Shown here: positions 1 to 7,604 of the stretch, in pieces
Layout of the letters: each line of letters opens with the position of its first letter
Numbering within the stretch: the first letter of the stretch is position 1
Assembly: GCA_017557005.1 (NCBI GenBank)
Contig: JAFZFZ010000086.1
Location: 1-41,653 of the forward strand
Origin: Bacteroidaceae bacterium
Lineage (GTDB): Bacteria; Bacteroidota; Bacteroidia; Bacteroidales; Bacteroidaceae
Length of the DNA stretch: 41,653 nucleotides
Direction: 5' to 3'
Position numbers and translations under genes: made by a program
Notes under the pieces: model-generated
What the model was told of the DNA's origin: nothing
What the model saw: only the letters and a program-made list of their open reading frames with translations
Databases searched by the model: none

Positions 1-907
1 CGCTGATGGTAAGGGTAAGATTGGTCTTGCTCTCTCTATCCCCGTGGCTGCCAACATCGGTGGCATGGCTACTCCTATCGGTACACCTCCCAACGGCATC
101 GTGCTCAAGTACCTCGAAGAGATGGGCTTGGGCATGGGCTTCGGTCAGTGGATTGCCTTTATGGGTCCTGTAACCATTGCTTTGCTTCTCATCTCATGGG
201 TAATCCTGCTTTGGTTGTTCCCCTTCAAGCAGAAGACTATCGAGCTCGACATTCCCGACAACTCACAGAAGGGCTGGCGCACCACATTGGTGTATATCAC
301 CTTCTTCGCAACTATCGTTATGTGGTTGTTCGATAAGAATCTTGGTCTCAAGACTAACGCTGTAGCGATGCTCCCCGTAGCTGTATTCTGTGCTACAGGT
401 ATCATCACCAAGCGCGACCTCGAGCAAATCAGTTGGTCAGTGCTCTGGATGGTAGCCGGTGGTTTTGCACTCGGTGTTGCCCTCAATAAGTCTGGTTTGG
501 CTGCGAATGTAGTAGAGGCTATTCCCTTCGATACTTGGCCCCCATTGCTCGTTATCATCGGCTCAGGTCTTCTCTGCTACGCTATGGCTAACTTCATCTC
601 ACACACTGCTACCGCTGCGCTCCTTGTGCCCATCCTTGCAGCTGTTGCTGTGGGTCTTATGGGTAATCCCGCAAGTGCAGAGGCGCTTGGCAGTGTCGGT
701 GGTGTGGCTACCTTGCTCGTAGGTGTGGCTATCGCATCTTCAGTAGGTATGGTACTCCCCATCAGTACTCCTCCCAATGCCTTGGCATACGCTACTGGTC
801 TCATCCAGCAGAAGGACATGGTAAAGGTAGGTCTCATCGTAGGTGTAGTGAGCCTGCTCCTCGGCTACGCAGTACTCATCGTATTGGGTACCAACGGACT
901 GCTTTAA
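1..907 (+). CDS. SLC13/DASS-family sodium:anion symporter, C-terminal part (5' truncated)
   Basis: The reading frame is open from the first bases, so the N-terminal half lies outside the window. The visible ~301 residues are hydrophobic and hold both signature loops of the divalent-anion:Na+ symporter family: a first one with TPIGTPPNG (about residues 21-29) and a second with LPISTPPNALAYATG near the C-terminus. Members of this inner-membrane family import sulfate, phosphate or C4-dicarboxylates/citrate with sodium; the substrate cannot be told from this fragment. Several further membrane segments separate the two loops. Codon choice leans to GCT, GGT, CTC and AAG, as in well-expressed genes. 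A strong hairpin follows the stop at 905-907. Confidence 0.9.
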   Translation, partial: ADGKGKIGLALSIPVAANIGGMATPIGTPPNGIVLKYLEEMGLGMGFGQWIAFMGPVTIALLLISWVILLWLFPFKQKTIELDIPDNSQKGWRTTLVYITFFATIVMWLFDKNLGLKTNAVAMLPVAVFCATGIITKRDLEQISWSVLWMVAGGFALGVALNKSGLAANVVEAIPFDTWPPLLVIIGSGLLCYAMANFISHTATAALLVPILAAVAVGLMGNPASAEALGSVGGVATLLVGVAIASSVGMVLPISTPPNALAYATGLIQQKDMVKVGLIVGVVSLLLGYAVLIVLGTNGLL

Positions 908-936
908 GCAATAGAGAACCCTACCATATATAATAT

Positions 937-972
937 AAGAATAGGAGTCGCCCACGGGTGACTCCTATTCTT
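937..972. terminator. Bidirectional intrinsic terminator between the symporter gene and xerD
   Basis: A 13-bp perfect stem (937-949 pairing with 960-972, core AATAGGAGTC) closes a 10-nt loop. T residues run to 974 on the plus strand and As precede it for the minus strand. It lies between the convergent 3' ends of the symporter gene (907) and xerD (994), so it can serve both. Confidence 0.85.
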
Positions 973-993
973 TTGTAGCGTATAGGGAAAACT

Positions 994-1923
994 TTATCTT
1001 TCGCGGCGATTACGCGGGTGATGCTCAATGATTTCTGAGCGCAGTCGGTTGGCATCGATGTGGGTATAGATCTCGGTGGTGCCAATATCCTCGTGTCCGA
1101 GCATGCTCTGAATGACGCGCAAGTTGGCACCTCCCTCGAGCAGATGGGTGGCAAAGGAGTGACGCAGCGTGTGCGGACTGATATTCTTCGTGATGCCTGC
1201 CTGCTGGGCCAGTTCCTTGATGATGTGAAACATGGTGATGCGCGACATGCGCTTGCGGAAGTGGGCACTTACGAAGAGGTAGTCCTCGTGCCCGGGCTTA
1301 ATGGCAATATCGGCACGATCGGTGAGGTAAGCCACAATCTCGGCAATGGCACGCTCAGAGATGGGCACCAGGCGTTGCTTGCTTCCCTTACCCTCGACCT
1401 TGATGAAGCCTTCGGCAAAGTAGAGGTCCGACAACTTAAGCGCGCACGCCTCAGACACACGCAATCCGCAACTGTAAAGGGTCTCGATGATGGCACGGTT
1501 ACGCTGGCCCTCGCGCTTACTCATGTCAATCACCTCTACGAGGCGGTCAATCTCCTCGACGCTGAGCACCTCGGGCAGATGCATGCCTATCTTGGGTGAC
1601 TCGAGCAGCAAGCTGGGGTCGGCATCGAGGTAGCCATCGAGCACAAGGTACTGATAGAATGAACGTATGCCCGAGAGTATGCGGGCTTGCGAGCGAGGGG
1701 TGATATGCTGATCGTGAAGCGCAGCAAGAAAGTGCTCCAAGTCGTCAAGATGCACATCCAACGGGTGGATGGGTTGGTCGAGCCTCGCCAGATGAGCGAG
1801 CAGCTTGGCTACATCACGCACATAGGCCTCGGCAGTATTGGCCGAAAGCGCCTTCTCGAGCAGCAGGTGTTGCTTGAACTTCAGTAGCAGCTTCTCTTCA
1901 GAGGTATCTTTGGTCTGAGTCAT
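994..1923 (-). CDS. xerD: Tyrosine recombinase XerD (XerC/D family)
   Basis: This 309-residue protein has the usual Xer length. An N-terminal SAM-like core-binding domain (about residues 10-95) is followed by the catalytic domain. All active-site positions are visible: R155 (in CGLRVSEAC), K179, H251 and R254 (in HTLRHSFATHL), H277 (in MLGHEDI) and the nucleophile Y286 (in EIYTHID). Xer recombinases resolve chromosome dimers at dif during division. The next gene to the right is the divergent aroQ, a linkage I associate with Bacteroides chromosomal xerD rather than with an integron or transposon. No attachment site or mobile cargo lies beside it. It could also act on other sites, but the context argues for the housekeeping role. 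Confidence 0.93.
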   Translation of the reverse strand: MTQTKDTSEEKLLLKFKQHLLLEKALSANTAEAYVRDVAKLLAHLARLDQPIHPLDVHLDDLEHFLAALHDQHITPRSQARILSGIRSFYQYLVLDGYLDADPSLLLESPKIGMHLPEVLSVEEIDRLVEVIDMSKREGQRNRAIIETLYSCGLRVSEACALKLSDLYFAEGFIKVEGKGSKQRLVPISERAIAEIVAYLTDRADIAIKPGHEDYLFVSAHFRKRMSRITMFHIIKELAQQAGITKNISPHTLRHSFATHLLEGGANLRVIQSMLGHEDIGTTEIYTHIDANRLRSEIIEHHPRNRRER

Positions 1924-1948
1924 CGGGACTATTATTAGATATCACACA

Positions 1949-1978
1949 CAAAAGTAGCTAAAAATCTTGACTGTGCAA
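1949..1978 (-). promoter_or_regulatory. xerD promoter (Bacteroides type)
   Basis: On the minus strand TTG (1976-1978) is followed after 19 nt by TACTTTTG (1949-1956), matching the TTTG-N19-TAnnTTTG layout of the Bacteroides primary sigma factor. The start codon is 25 nt further on. Confidence 0.65.
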
Positions 1979-2022
1979 TGATTTATTTTTTCGTTTCGTG
2001 CCATTTTTACAGCACTTCGTTG

Positions 2023-2030
2023 TATCTTTG
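2023..2030 (+). promoter_or_regulatory. aroQ promoter -7 element very close to the start codon
   Basis: TATCTTTG (2023-2030) matches the -7 consensus TAnnTTTG. Only 9 nt separate it from the ATG at 2040, so the predicted transcript begins about 4-6 nt before the start codon. A T-rich -33 region (TTTCG near 1995) is present but weak. Confidence 0.65.
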
Positions 2031-2039
2031 CATTCGCTT

Positions 2040-2474
2040 ATGAACGATAACAAGAAACAAATATTGGTGCTCAACGGCCCTAACCTCAACCTGCTGGGCA
2101 AGCGTGAGCCTGGCATCTATGGTAGCGACTCTATGGAGACATGCTTTGCCGCCCTACAGACACGCTTCCCCGATGTAAAGCTCAGCTACTACCAGTCGAA
2201 TGTGGAGGGCGAACTCATCAACAAGCTACACGAGGTGGGATTCAGCTACGATGGCGTAGTATTCAACGCCGGTGCCTACACGCACACCTCTGTAGCCATA
2301 CACGACGCCATCAAAGCCATCAGCACACCGGTGGTGGAGGTGCACATCTCTAACGTATATCAGCGCGAGACCTATCGCCACACCTCGCTCATCACAGGCG
2401 CTTGCCTCGGTGTCATCGGGGGCTTTGGCATGGACTCGTACCGATTGGCCATAGAAGCATTGATACAGCTATGA
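2040..2474 (+). CDS. aroQ: Type II 3-dehydroquinate dehydratase AroQ
   Basis: AroQ converts 3-dehydroquinate to 3-dehydroshikimate in the cytoplasm, in the shikimate pathway for aromatic amino acids. The ~144-residue protein shows the type II hallmarks in order: LNGPNLNLLGKREPGIYG at the N-terminus (catalytic Tyr in IYG), YYQSNVEGELI, FNAGAYTHTSVAI, VEVHISNVYQRE with the catalytic His, and GACLGVIGGFG. An in-frame TTG-type start 42 nt upstream is less likely, because the promoter lies inside that extension and the family starts near KKQILVLNGPN. Its stop overlaps the next ATG as ATGA, so the O-methyltransferase is translationally coupled to it. Confidence 0.95.
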   Translation: MNDNKKQILVLNGPNLNLLGKREPGIYGSDSMETCFAALQTRFPDVKLSYYQSNVEGELINKLHEVGFSYDGVVFNAGAYTHTSVAIHDAIKAISTPVVEVHISNVYQRETYRHTSLITGACLGVIGGFGMDSYRLAIEALIQL

Positions 2475-3115
2475 TAAGCCGCGACGAGGCCATCGAGGCC
2501 TACATACTGCAACACATGGATGAGGAGAGCGACTACCTGAAGGCGCTCTACCGCCAGACGCACGTAAAGCTGATAAACCCACGCATGACATCGGGACACC
2601 TACAAGGACGCCTGTTGAAGATGCTGGTACAGATGGTGCGCCCACAGCGCGTGCTCGAGATTGGCACCTTCACCGGATACTCGGCTCTCTGCATGGCCGA
2701 AGGATTGGAGGAGGGAGCCATGCTGCACACCTACGAGATTGACGATGAGCTGGAGGACTTCACTCGCCCGTGGATCGAGGGTTCACCCCACGGACATAAG
2801 GTATGCTTCCACATCGGCAACGCCCTGGACGAGGTGCCTCATCTGGGCGAGACCTTCGACCTCGTGTTCATGGATGGCGACAAGCGCCAATACATGCAAT
2901 ACTACGAGATGGTGATGCAACACACCTCGCCCAATGCCATCATCTTGGCCGACAACACACTTTGGGACGGACATGTGGTGGACAAGGCCTACTTGGGCGA
3001 CCGACAGACGGCTGCCATCAATGAGTTTAACGCCTACTTGGCTGCCGACCAGCGCGTGGAGAAGTTTATCCTGCCCCTGCGCGACGGACTCACAATGATT
3101 AGAAAGAAATTTTGA
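2471..3115 (+). CDS. Class I SAM-dependent O-methyltransferase (COG4122 type)
   Basis: This 214-residue protein has the Rossmann SAM-binding motif VLEIGTFTGYSALCMAEGL (about residues 57-75), an acidic residue after the second strand (TYEIDDE), and FDLVFMDGDKRQYMQYYE, typical of the catechol/caffeoyl-CoA O-methyltransferase-like family. Its natural substrate in Bacteroidetes is not established. I chose the ATG at 2471 because it overlaps the aroQ stop (ATGA) and places the family start MISRDEAIEAYI correctly; a longer frame beginning at 2402 would run inside aroQ. It sits between aroQ and rbfA. A heptameric repeat starts right at its stop codon. Confidence 0.9.
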   Translation: MISRDEAIEAYILQHMDEESDYLKALYRQTHVKLINPRMTSGHLQGRLLKMLVQMVRPQRVLEIGTFTGYSALCMAEGLEEGAMLHTYEIDDELEDFTRPWIEGSPHGHKVCFHIGNALDEVPHLGETFDLVFMDGDKRQYMQYYEMVMQHTSPNAIILADNTLWDGHVVDKAYLGDRQTAAINEFNAYLAADQRVEKFILPLRDGLTMIRKKF

Positions 3116-3140
3116 ATTATGAATTCTGAATTCTGATTTT
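3113..3140 (+). repeat. Heptameric tandem repeat (TGAATTM) starting at the O-methyltransferase stop codon
   Basis: Four consecutive 7-bp units: TGAATTA (3113-3119), TGAATTC (3120-3126), TGAATTC (3127-3133), TGATTTT (3134-3140). The first TGA is the stop codon of the upstream gene. No coding potential and no clear terminator. Confidence 0.7.
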
Positions 3141-3194
3141 TTGTCAACGGTCTACAGACTACAGTCGGCCTCCGGATGGTTTCTCGTCTGAGAA

Positions 3195-3262
3195 TAAATT
3201 GTAAAATAATCAAATTGTAAATAAATTGTAAATTGTAAATAGTCAAATAGTCAAATAGTAAA
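3195..3262 (+). repeat. AT-rich short-period repeat tract upstream of rbfA
   Basis: Several AAATTGT heptamers lie here, two of them in direct tandem around 3222-3240. They are followed by an 8-bp period (ATAGTCAA twice, then ATAGTAAA). The tract ends 8 bp before the rbfA start codon, so it probably forms or overlaps the rbfA 5' leader. No -7 consensus is obvious inside it. Confidence 0.65.
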
Positions 3263-3270
3263 TTAAAGAT

Positions 3271-3603
3271 ATGGAATCAACCAGACAAAGTAAGATTGCC
3301 CGCCTCATACAGAAGGAGCTGAGCGAGATATTCCTGCTGCAAGCAAAGTCAATGAACGGTGTACTCGTATCGGTGACTGCCGTGCGCGTAAGCCCCGACC
3401 TCAGCATCGCACGCGTATACATCAGCGTGTTCCCCTCAGAGCGTGGCGACGAGATTGTAAAGAGCCTCAATAGCAACATGAAGGCTATCCGCTTCGACTT
3501 GGGCAACCGCCTGCGCCACCAGTTGCGCATCATCCCCGAGTTGAAGTTCTTCATCGACGACTCGCTCGACTACCTGGAGCGCATCGACGAACTGCTCAAG
3601 TAA
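3271..3603 (+). CDS. rbfA: Ribosome-binding factor A
   Basis: RbfA binds the 30S subunit and helps late maturation of the 16S rRNA 5' end. At 110 residues it is the usual short KH-like family size. Visible family features are the N-terminal RQSKIARLIQKELSEIF, the central VSVTAVRVSPDLSIARVYISVF and the C-terminal LRIIPELKFFIDDSLDYLERIDELL. A 16-nt gap separates it from the downstream permease, suggesting co-transcription. The repeat tract just before its ATG may influence expression, but this is inference. Confidence 0.95.
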   Translation: MESTRQSKIARLIQKELSEIFLLQAKSMNGVLVSVTAVRVSPDLSIARVYISVFPSERGDEIVKSLNSNMKAIRFDLGNRLRHQLRIIPELKFFIDDSLDYLERIDELLK

Positions 3604-3619
3604 GCAACGACGCTTGCCG

Positions 3620-4849
3620 ATGAACCTGCCGCTCTACATAGCCAAGCGTTACCTCTTCTCGAAGAAGTCGCACAACGCCATCAACATCATCTCGGCCATC
3701 TCCGTCTGTGGGGTGGCCTTGGCTACATTGGCCCTTGTATGTACGCTCTCCGTGTTCAACGGCTTTCACGACCTCATTGCCAGCTTCTTCACCCACTTCG
3801 ACCCCGACCTGAAAGTGGAGGCCATTAAGGGTAAGACCTTCACCCCCGACAGTGCGCAGCTGATAGCCATAGAGTCCATCCCGGGCGTAGAGGTGCTGAG
3901 CACCACCTTGGAAGACAATGCCATGGCCAAGTACAAGGACCAGCAAACGATGGTTACCATCAAAGGTGTGGACGACAACTTCCAGGCATTGACACATATT
4001 GACGAAATCCTCTACGGCAACCCCGAGTTCAAGCTCTACGACGCAGTGGTAGACTATGGTATCATGGGACATCAGCTGATGTACATACTCAACACGGGCG
4101 TGCAGCCCTACGACCCCATCGAGGTATATGCTCCGCGCAAGGGCACGAGGGTCAACATGTCGAACCCCCTGGCCAATTTCCACCGCGAGCTACTCTACTC
4201 GCCCGGTTCGGTATTCAACGTCAACGATAGCCGCTACGCATCGTCGTACATCATCACCTCGATGGACTATGCCCGCCGCCTGTTCGACTCCAAAGAGGAG
4301 GTCAGCGCCTTGGAGCTACGCCTGCTCCCCGAGGCCAACGTGCAGGAGGTGAAGCACGCCATCAGCAACATCATGGGCGAAGGGTTTACGGTAAAGGACC
4401 GCTACGAGCAGCAGGAGGCCACGTTCAAGGTGGTGAAGATAGAGAAGTTCATCTCCTACCTCTTCCTCTGCTTCATTCTGATGGTGGCTTGCTTTAATAT
4501 CATCAGCTCCGTATCGATGCTCATCCTCGACAAGCGCGACAATGCCAACACACTGCGTAGCTTGGGTGCCCCCGACGGCATGGTGGCACGCATCTTCATC
4601 TACGAGGGCAACCTCATCGCTCTTATCGGTGCCATCGTAGGCCTCGTATTGGGCATCGTACTATGCCTACTGCAACAACATTTCGGACTCATCGGCTTGG
4701 GTGGCGACGGACAGTTCGTGGTGTCGGCCTACCCCGTGAGGGTGAAGTTCACCGATATCGTACTCGTGTTCTTCTCCGTAGTCGTAGTGAGCGCCATCTC
4801 CGTATGGCTCCCCATCCGCTTGGTGAACAAATATTTCATGAAGGACTAA
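3620..4849 (+). CDS. LolC/LolE-type lipoprotein-release ABC transporter permease (FtsX/MacB fold)
   Basis: This 409-residue inner-membrane protein has one N-terminal membrane segment (about residues 25-47), a long periplasmic MacB-like domain (about 48-270) and three C-terminal membrane segments forming the FtsX domain, with ISSVSMLILDKRDNANTLRSLG before the second segment, as in LolC/LolE. With a LolD ATPase such proteins extract lipoproteins from the inner membrane. The ATPase is not in this window. The ATG at 3620 fits the family start NLPLYIAKRYLF; a TTG six bases earlier is an unlikely alternative. It follows rbfA closely, so shared transcription is likely. Confidence 0.88.
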   Translation: MNLPLYIAKRYLFSKKSHNAINIISAISVCGVALATLALVCTLSVFNGFHDLIASFFTHFDPDLKVEAIKGKTFTPDSAQLIAIESIPGVEVLSTTLEDNAMAKYKDQQTMVTIKGVDDNFQALTHIDEILYGNPEFKLYDAVVDYGIMGHQLMYILNTGVQPYDPIEVYAPRKGTRVNMSNPLANFHRELLYSPGSVFNVNDSRYASSYIITSMDYARRLFDSKEEVSALELRLLPEANVQEVKHAISNIMGEGFTVKDRYEQQEATFKVVKIEKFISYLFLCFILMVACFNIISSVSMLILDKRDNANTLRSLGAPDGMVARIFIYEGNLIALIGAIVGLVLGIVLCLLQQHFGLIGLGGDGQFVVSAYPVRVKFTDIVLVFFSVVVVSAISVWLPIRLVNKYFMKD

Positions 4850-4892
4850 CCATCCTCTCTCCCCCTCCTGCCGTGTAGCATAGGGGAATGCC

Positions 4893-5717
4893 TCATTTCA
4901 GCGCAATACTCTGCACCTGTATGTCCTCATCGAAGAAGATGGAGGCATATTGCTTGAAGATATCACCCGACTCAGTAGTGAGGAATCGGCAGGTACCCTG
5001 CTTGGTACACAGACGATCCATCTCGGGGTGACGCTCCATGTAGTTGACAAGGCTCTTGCCCACATACTCGCCCTGCGTGATGACCTTGATATGCGAGGGG
5101 GTGTATTGGCGTATCTTATCGTAAAGGATGGGATAGTGGGTGCAACCCAAGATGAGCGTGTCAATCTTGTCATCCTTAGCCAGCAGATTGTCGATATGGC
5201 GACGCACAAAGTAGTCGGCTCCGTCGCTCTTGGCCTCACCGCACTCTACCAAAGGCACCCAGATGGGGCAAGCCTCACCGCTGACGGTGATGTCGGGGAA
5301 GAGCTTCTTGATCTCGAGCGGGTATGACTGCGATTTGATGGTACCCGAGGTAGCCAAGATGCCTACGTGGCGAGTCTCGGTGATATCGTCAAGATACTCC
5401 ACCGTGGGACGTATGATGCCGAGCACGCGCTTGCTGGGGTCAATCTTAGGAAGGTCGATCTGCTGAATCGTGCGCAATGCCTTGGCCGAAGCGGTGTTGC
5501 AAGCCAGTATCACCATGGGGCAGCCCATCTCGAAGAGTTTCTTCACGGCTTGTGAGGTAAACTCATACACCACCTCGAAGGAGCGGGTGCCGTAGGGAGT
5601 GCGGGCATTGTCGCCCAAATAGAGGAAGTCGTACTGGGGCATTTGCGCACGTATCTGCGATAAGATGGTGAGACCTCCGTAGCCGGAGTCGAAGATTCCA
5701 ATAGGACCGGGTATCAT
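4893..5717 (-). CDS. murI: Glutamate racemase
   Basis: MurI converts L- to D-glutamate for peptidoglycan. The 274-residue protein has the family length and both catalytic cysteines, C73 (in LACNTASAKAL) and C192 (in LILGCTHYPIL), plus the N-terminal IGIFDSGYGGLTIL with D10 and LGDNARTPYG. It is last in the minus-strand envelope cluster, after three ompH/skp genes, but a strong hairpin lies in the 148-bp gap before it, so it may have its own transcription or rely on read-through. Confidence 0.96.
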   Translation of the reverse strand: MIPGPIGIFDSGYGGLTILSQIRAQMPQYDFLYLGDNARTPYGTRSFEVVYEFTSQAVKKLFEMGCPMVILACNTASAKALRTIQQIDLPKIDPSKRVLGIIRPTVEYLDDITETRHVGILATSGTIKSQSYPLEIKKLFPDITVSGEACPIWVPLVECGEAKSDGADYFVRRHIDNLLAKDDKIDTLILGCTHYPILYDKIRQYTPSHIKVITQGEYVGKSLVNYMERHPEMDRLCTKQGTCRFLTTESGDIFKQYASIFFDEDIQVQSIALK

Positions 5718-5815
5718 AGCTGCTAACAGGTTTTTGCGTACGATAAATTATCGGCAAATATACAAATCATTTCGCAATATACACAACAATAGCGACGATT
5801 TCTTGGAAAAGAATC

Positions 5816-5839
5816 AAGCCCGAGCATATGCTCGGGCTT
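5816..5839 (-). terminator. Intrinsic terminator after the last ompH gene
   Basis: A perfect 24-bp palindrome (arm AAGCCCGAGCAT) folds into a strong hairpin 27 bp downstream of the ompH stop, followed on the minus strand by a short T-rich stretch. It probably ends most transcripts of the bamA-ompH operon before murI. Confidence 0.8.
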
Positions 5840-5865
5840 GGTTTCACTTGTCGTATCACTCGGTA

Positions 5866-6369
5866 TCACTCTACCTTGAGTTCCTTCTTTACCTGTGCGG
5901 TGACATCTTTGCCACTTTGGGGATTGATGGCGATGTAGGCACGATCATCGGTGTTGAGCACGTAGTCATACTTATTGTCTACGCACACCTTCATGACAGC
6001 TTCATCAACCTTGTCGTAGAGAGGCTTCATCATCTCGCGGCGAGCCTCACGCATGGCGCGATTAACCTCGTCCTTGAATGCTACAGACTTCTCCATCAAC
6101 TCTTGAAGCTCCTTGTGACGCTTGATGCGGATGTTCTCGGGGAAGCTGTGCTGCTCCTCGATGAAGTCGCTATACTTCTGATTGAACTCGCGCTCTGAAC
6201 GTACAATCTCCGCTTCGTACTTATCCTGCAACTCATCCAAGTGGGTGACAACGATGGAGTACTCGGGCAAAGCCTTGACCAACTCCATGTAGCTGACATA
6301 GCCAAACTTAGACTGAGCCATAGCACCCATGGCAACGAGTGACAAGAGGGTAAGGATGTATCTTTTCAT
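5866..6369 (-). CDS. OmpH/Skp-family periplasmic chaperone (third copy)
   Basis: This 167-residue protein has a signal peptide (MKRYILTLLSLVAMGAMAQ, cleavage near residue 19) and a long charged alpha-helical middle (about 45-125) of Skp tentacle type, between a conserved FGYVSYMELVKALPEY start and a C-terminal segment with a DV[ST] motif (KDVTAQVKKEL). Skp-type trimers hold unfolded outer-membrane proteins for BamA. I chose the ATG at 6369; an upstream in-frame start at 6408 would spoil the signal peptide. It is one of three tandem paralogues behind bamA and ends at a strong terminator. Confidence 0.88.
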   Translation of the reverse strand: MKRYILTLLSLVAMGAMAQSKFGYVSYMELVKALPEYSIVVTHLDELQDKYEAEIVRSEREFNQKYSDFIEEQHSFPENIRIKRHKELQELMEKSVAFKDEVNRAMREARREMMKPLYDKVDEAVMKVCVDNKYDYVLNTDDRAYIAINPQSGKDVTAQVKKELKVE

Positions 6370-6424
6370 ATATTGTACTTTACATTTGAAGGGTGCACGC
6401 ACCTGCATGCACTCCTATAGTTTC

Positions 6425-6925
6425 TTATTGGATACCCAACTTGGCCTTTACAGCACCAGTCACGTCAGTGCTGAGTGTCTCGCTGATGTAGGGGATACCG
6501 CTTGCCAAGTCAAAGATGTAGAGATAGCCACCAGCTACACCTACCTCCTTGATAGCCTTGGTAATCTTCTCAGTGAGCGTGTTCATCTTCTCCTGTGAAG
6601 CCTGTGCCAACTGCTGCTGAGACTCCTGATAGTACTGCTGCATACGGCCATAGAGGTCCTGCAACTCAGCCTCGCGACGCTGTGCGATGTTAGCGGGGAG
6701 AGTAGCCTTCTCCTTCTCATAAGCCTCGCTCTTCTTAGCGAGCTCTGACTCCATCATCTGAAGCTCATTGGTGATTTGTTTCTCAAGTTCCTGCAACTCG
6801 GTCTGCGCTTTCTTATACTCGGGCATAGCCTGGATGATGTCAGCAGAGTTGAGGTGACCAAATTTCTGTGCAAAGATTGCGAGGGGCGCCATCAAGAAAA
6901 GGATGGCAATAAGTTTCTTGTTCAT
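6425..6925 (-). CDS. OmpH/Skp-family periplasmic chaperone (second copy)
   Basis: This 166-residue protein has a signal peptide ending near FAQ (residue 20), the family start KFGHLNSADIIQAMPEYKKA, a long coiled-coil stretch rich in Q, E and K (about 45-125) and the conserved C-terminal DVTGAVKAKLGI. It resembles its downstream neighbour more than the first copy does in the DVT-containing tail. A 55-nt gap separates it from the third copy, while a 106-nt gap with a 10-bp tandem repeat separates it from the first copy. The role is inferred as holding outer-membrane proteins for BamA. Confidence 0.9.
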   Translation of the reverse strand: MNKKLIAILFLMAPLAIFAQKFGHLNSADIIQAMPEYKKAQTELQELEKQITNELQMMESELAKKSEAYEKEKATLPANIAQRREAELQDLYGRMQQYYQESQQQLAQASQEKMNTLTEKITKAIKEVGVAGGYLYIFDLASGIPYISETLSTDVTGAVKAKLGIQ

Positions 6926-6977
6926 AATAGTTAAATGTTTTTAGTTTATGATTATTTAGTTTTGTTTTTTTGATTCT

Positions 6978-7017
6978 ATTAAGGGGAATTAAAGACCATT
7001 AAGGGCTATTAAGGGGA
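6978..7017. repeat. Four 10-bp tandem repeats between ompH genes
   Basis: Exact 10-bp phasing: ATTAAGGGGA (6978-6987), ATTAAAGACC (6988-6997), ATTAAGGGCT (6998-7007), ATTAAGGGGA (7008-7017). The array lies between the first ompH gene (stop 7032) and the second (start 6925). No hairpin is evident. Confidence 0.75.
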
Positions 7018-7031
7018 GCGAAAACGCAAAA

Positions 7032-7547
7032 TTAGTTGGCATATCCTAACTTCACCAACACCTCATTGCTGATGTCAATCTTGGGCGAGGCGTAGATGAT
7101 GCTGGCAGCCGAGGCACGATCGACCACTACGGAGAAGCCCTTGGCATCGGACACCTCCTTAACGGCGGTGTATATCTCATCCTGTATGGGTGCCATAAGG
7201 CTCTCGCGCTTCTTGTAGAGTTCGCCTTCGGGACCGAAGTACTTGCGCTTGAGCTCCTGCGCCTCCTTCTCCTTGGCCACGATCTCCTCTTCCTTGCGTG
7301 TCTTCTGCTCCTCAGAGAGGAACACAACCTCGCTTTGGTAGTTCTTGTAGAGGGTCTGCGCCTCAAGGGCTACGGCCTCCACCTCGCTCTGCCACTTCTT
7401 CGATATCTGGTTGAGCTGCTCATTGGCACGCTCGTAGGCGGGGATATTCTTCAGGATATACTCCATATCAATGAGTGCAAACTTCTGCGCATTGGCGGCC
7501 AAGCACACCAGGCAGAGCAGCGCTGTCATCAAGAGATTCTTTTTCAT
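7032..7547 (-). CDS. OmpH/Skp-family periplasmic chaperone (first copy)
   Basis: This 171-residue protein has a signal peptide (MKKNLLMTALLCLVCLAANAQ), the family start KFALIDMEYILKNIPAYERA, a strongly charged helical middle (about 45-115, rich in E, K and R) and a C-terminal part with GFSVVVDRASAASIIYAS and KIDISNEVLVKLGY. It follows bamA by 57 nt on the same strand, the classic bamA-skp order, so the partner is most likely BamA. It has diverged from the two shorter copies downstream. Confidence 0.92.
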   Translation of the reverse strand: MKKNLLMTALLCLVCLAANAQKFALIDMEYILKNIPAYERANEQLNQISKKWQSEVEAVALEAQTLYKNYQSEVVFLSEEQKTRKEEEIVAKEKEAQELKRKYFGPEGELYKKRESLMAPIQDEIYTAVKEVSDAKGFSVVVDRASAASIIYASPKIDISNEVLVKLGYAN

Positions 7548-7604
7548 AATCTATGTTTTTTACTTATGCGTTATACCATATAGACACTCGAAAATGTCAA
7601 ATGT

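Noticed and set aside
994..1923. Integrase of a mobile element
   Set aside because: The Xer protein is of housekeeping type, divergent from aroQ, and lacks flanking repeats, an attachment site or cargo genes.
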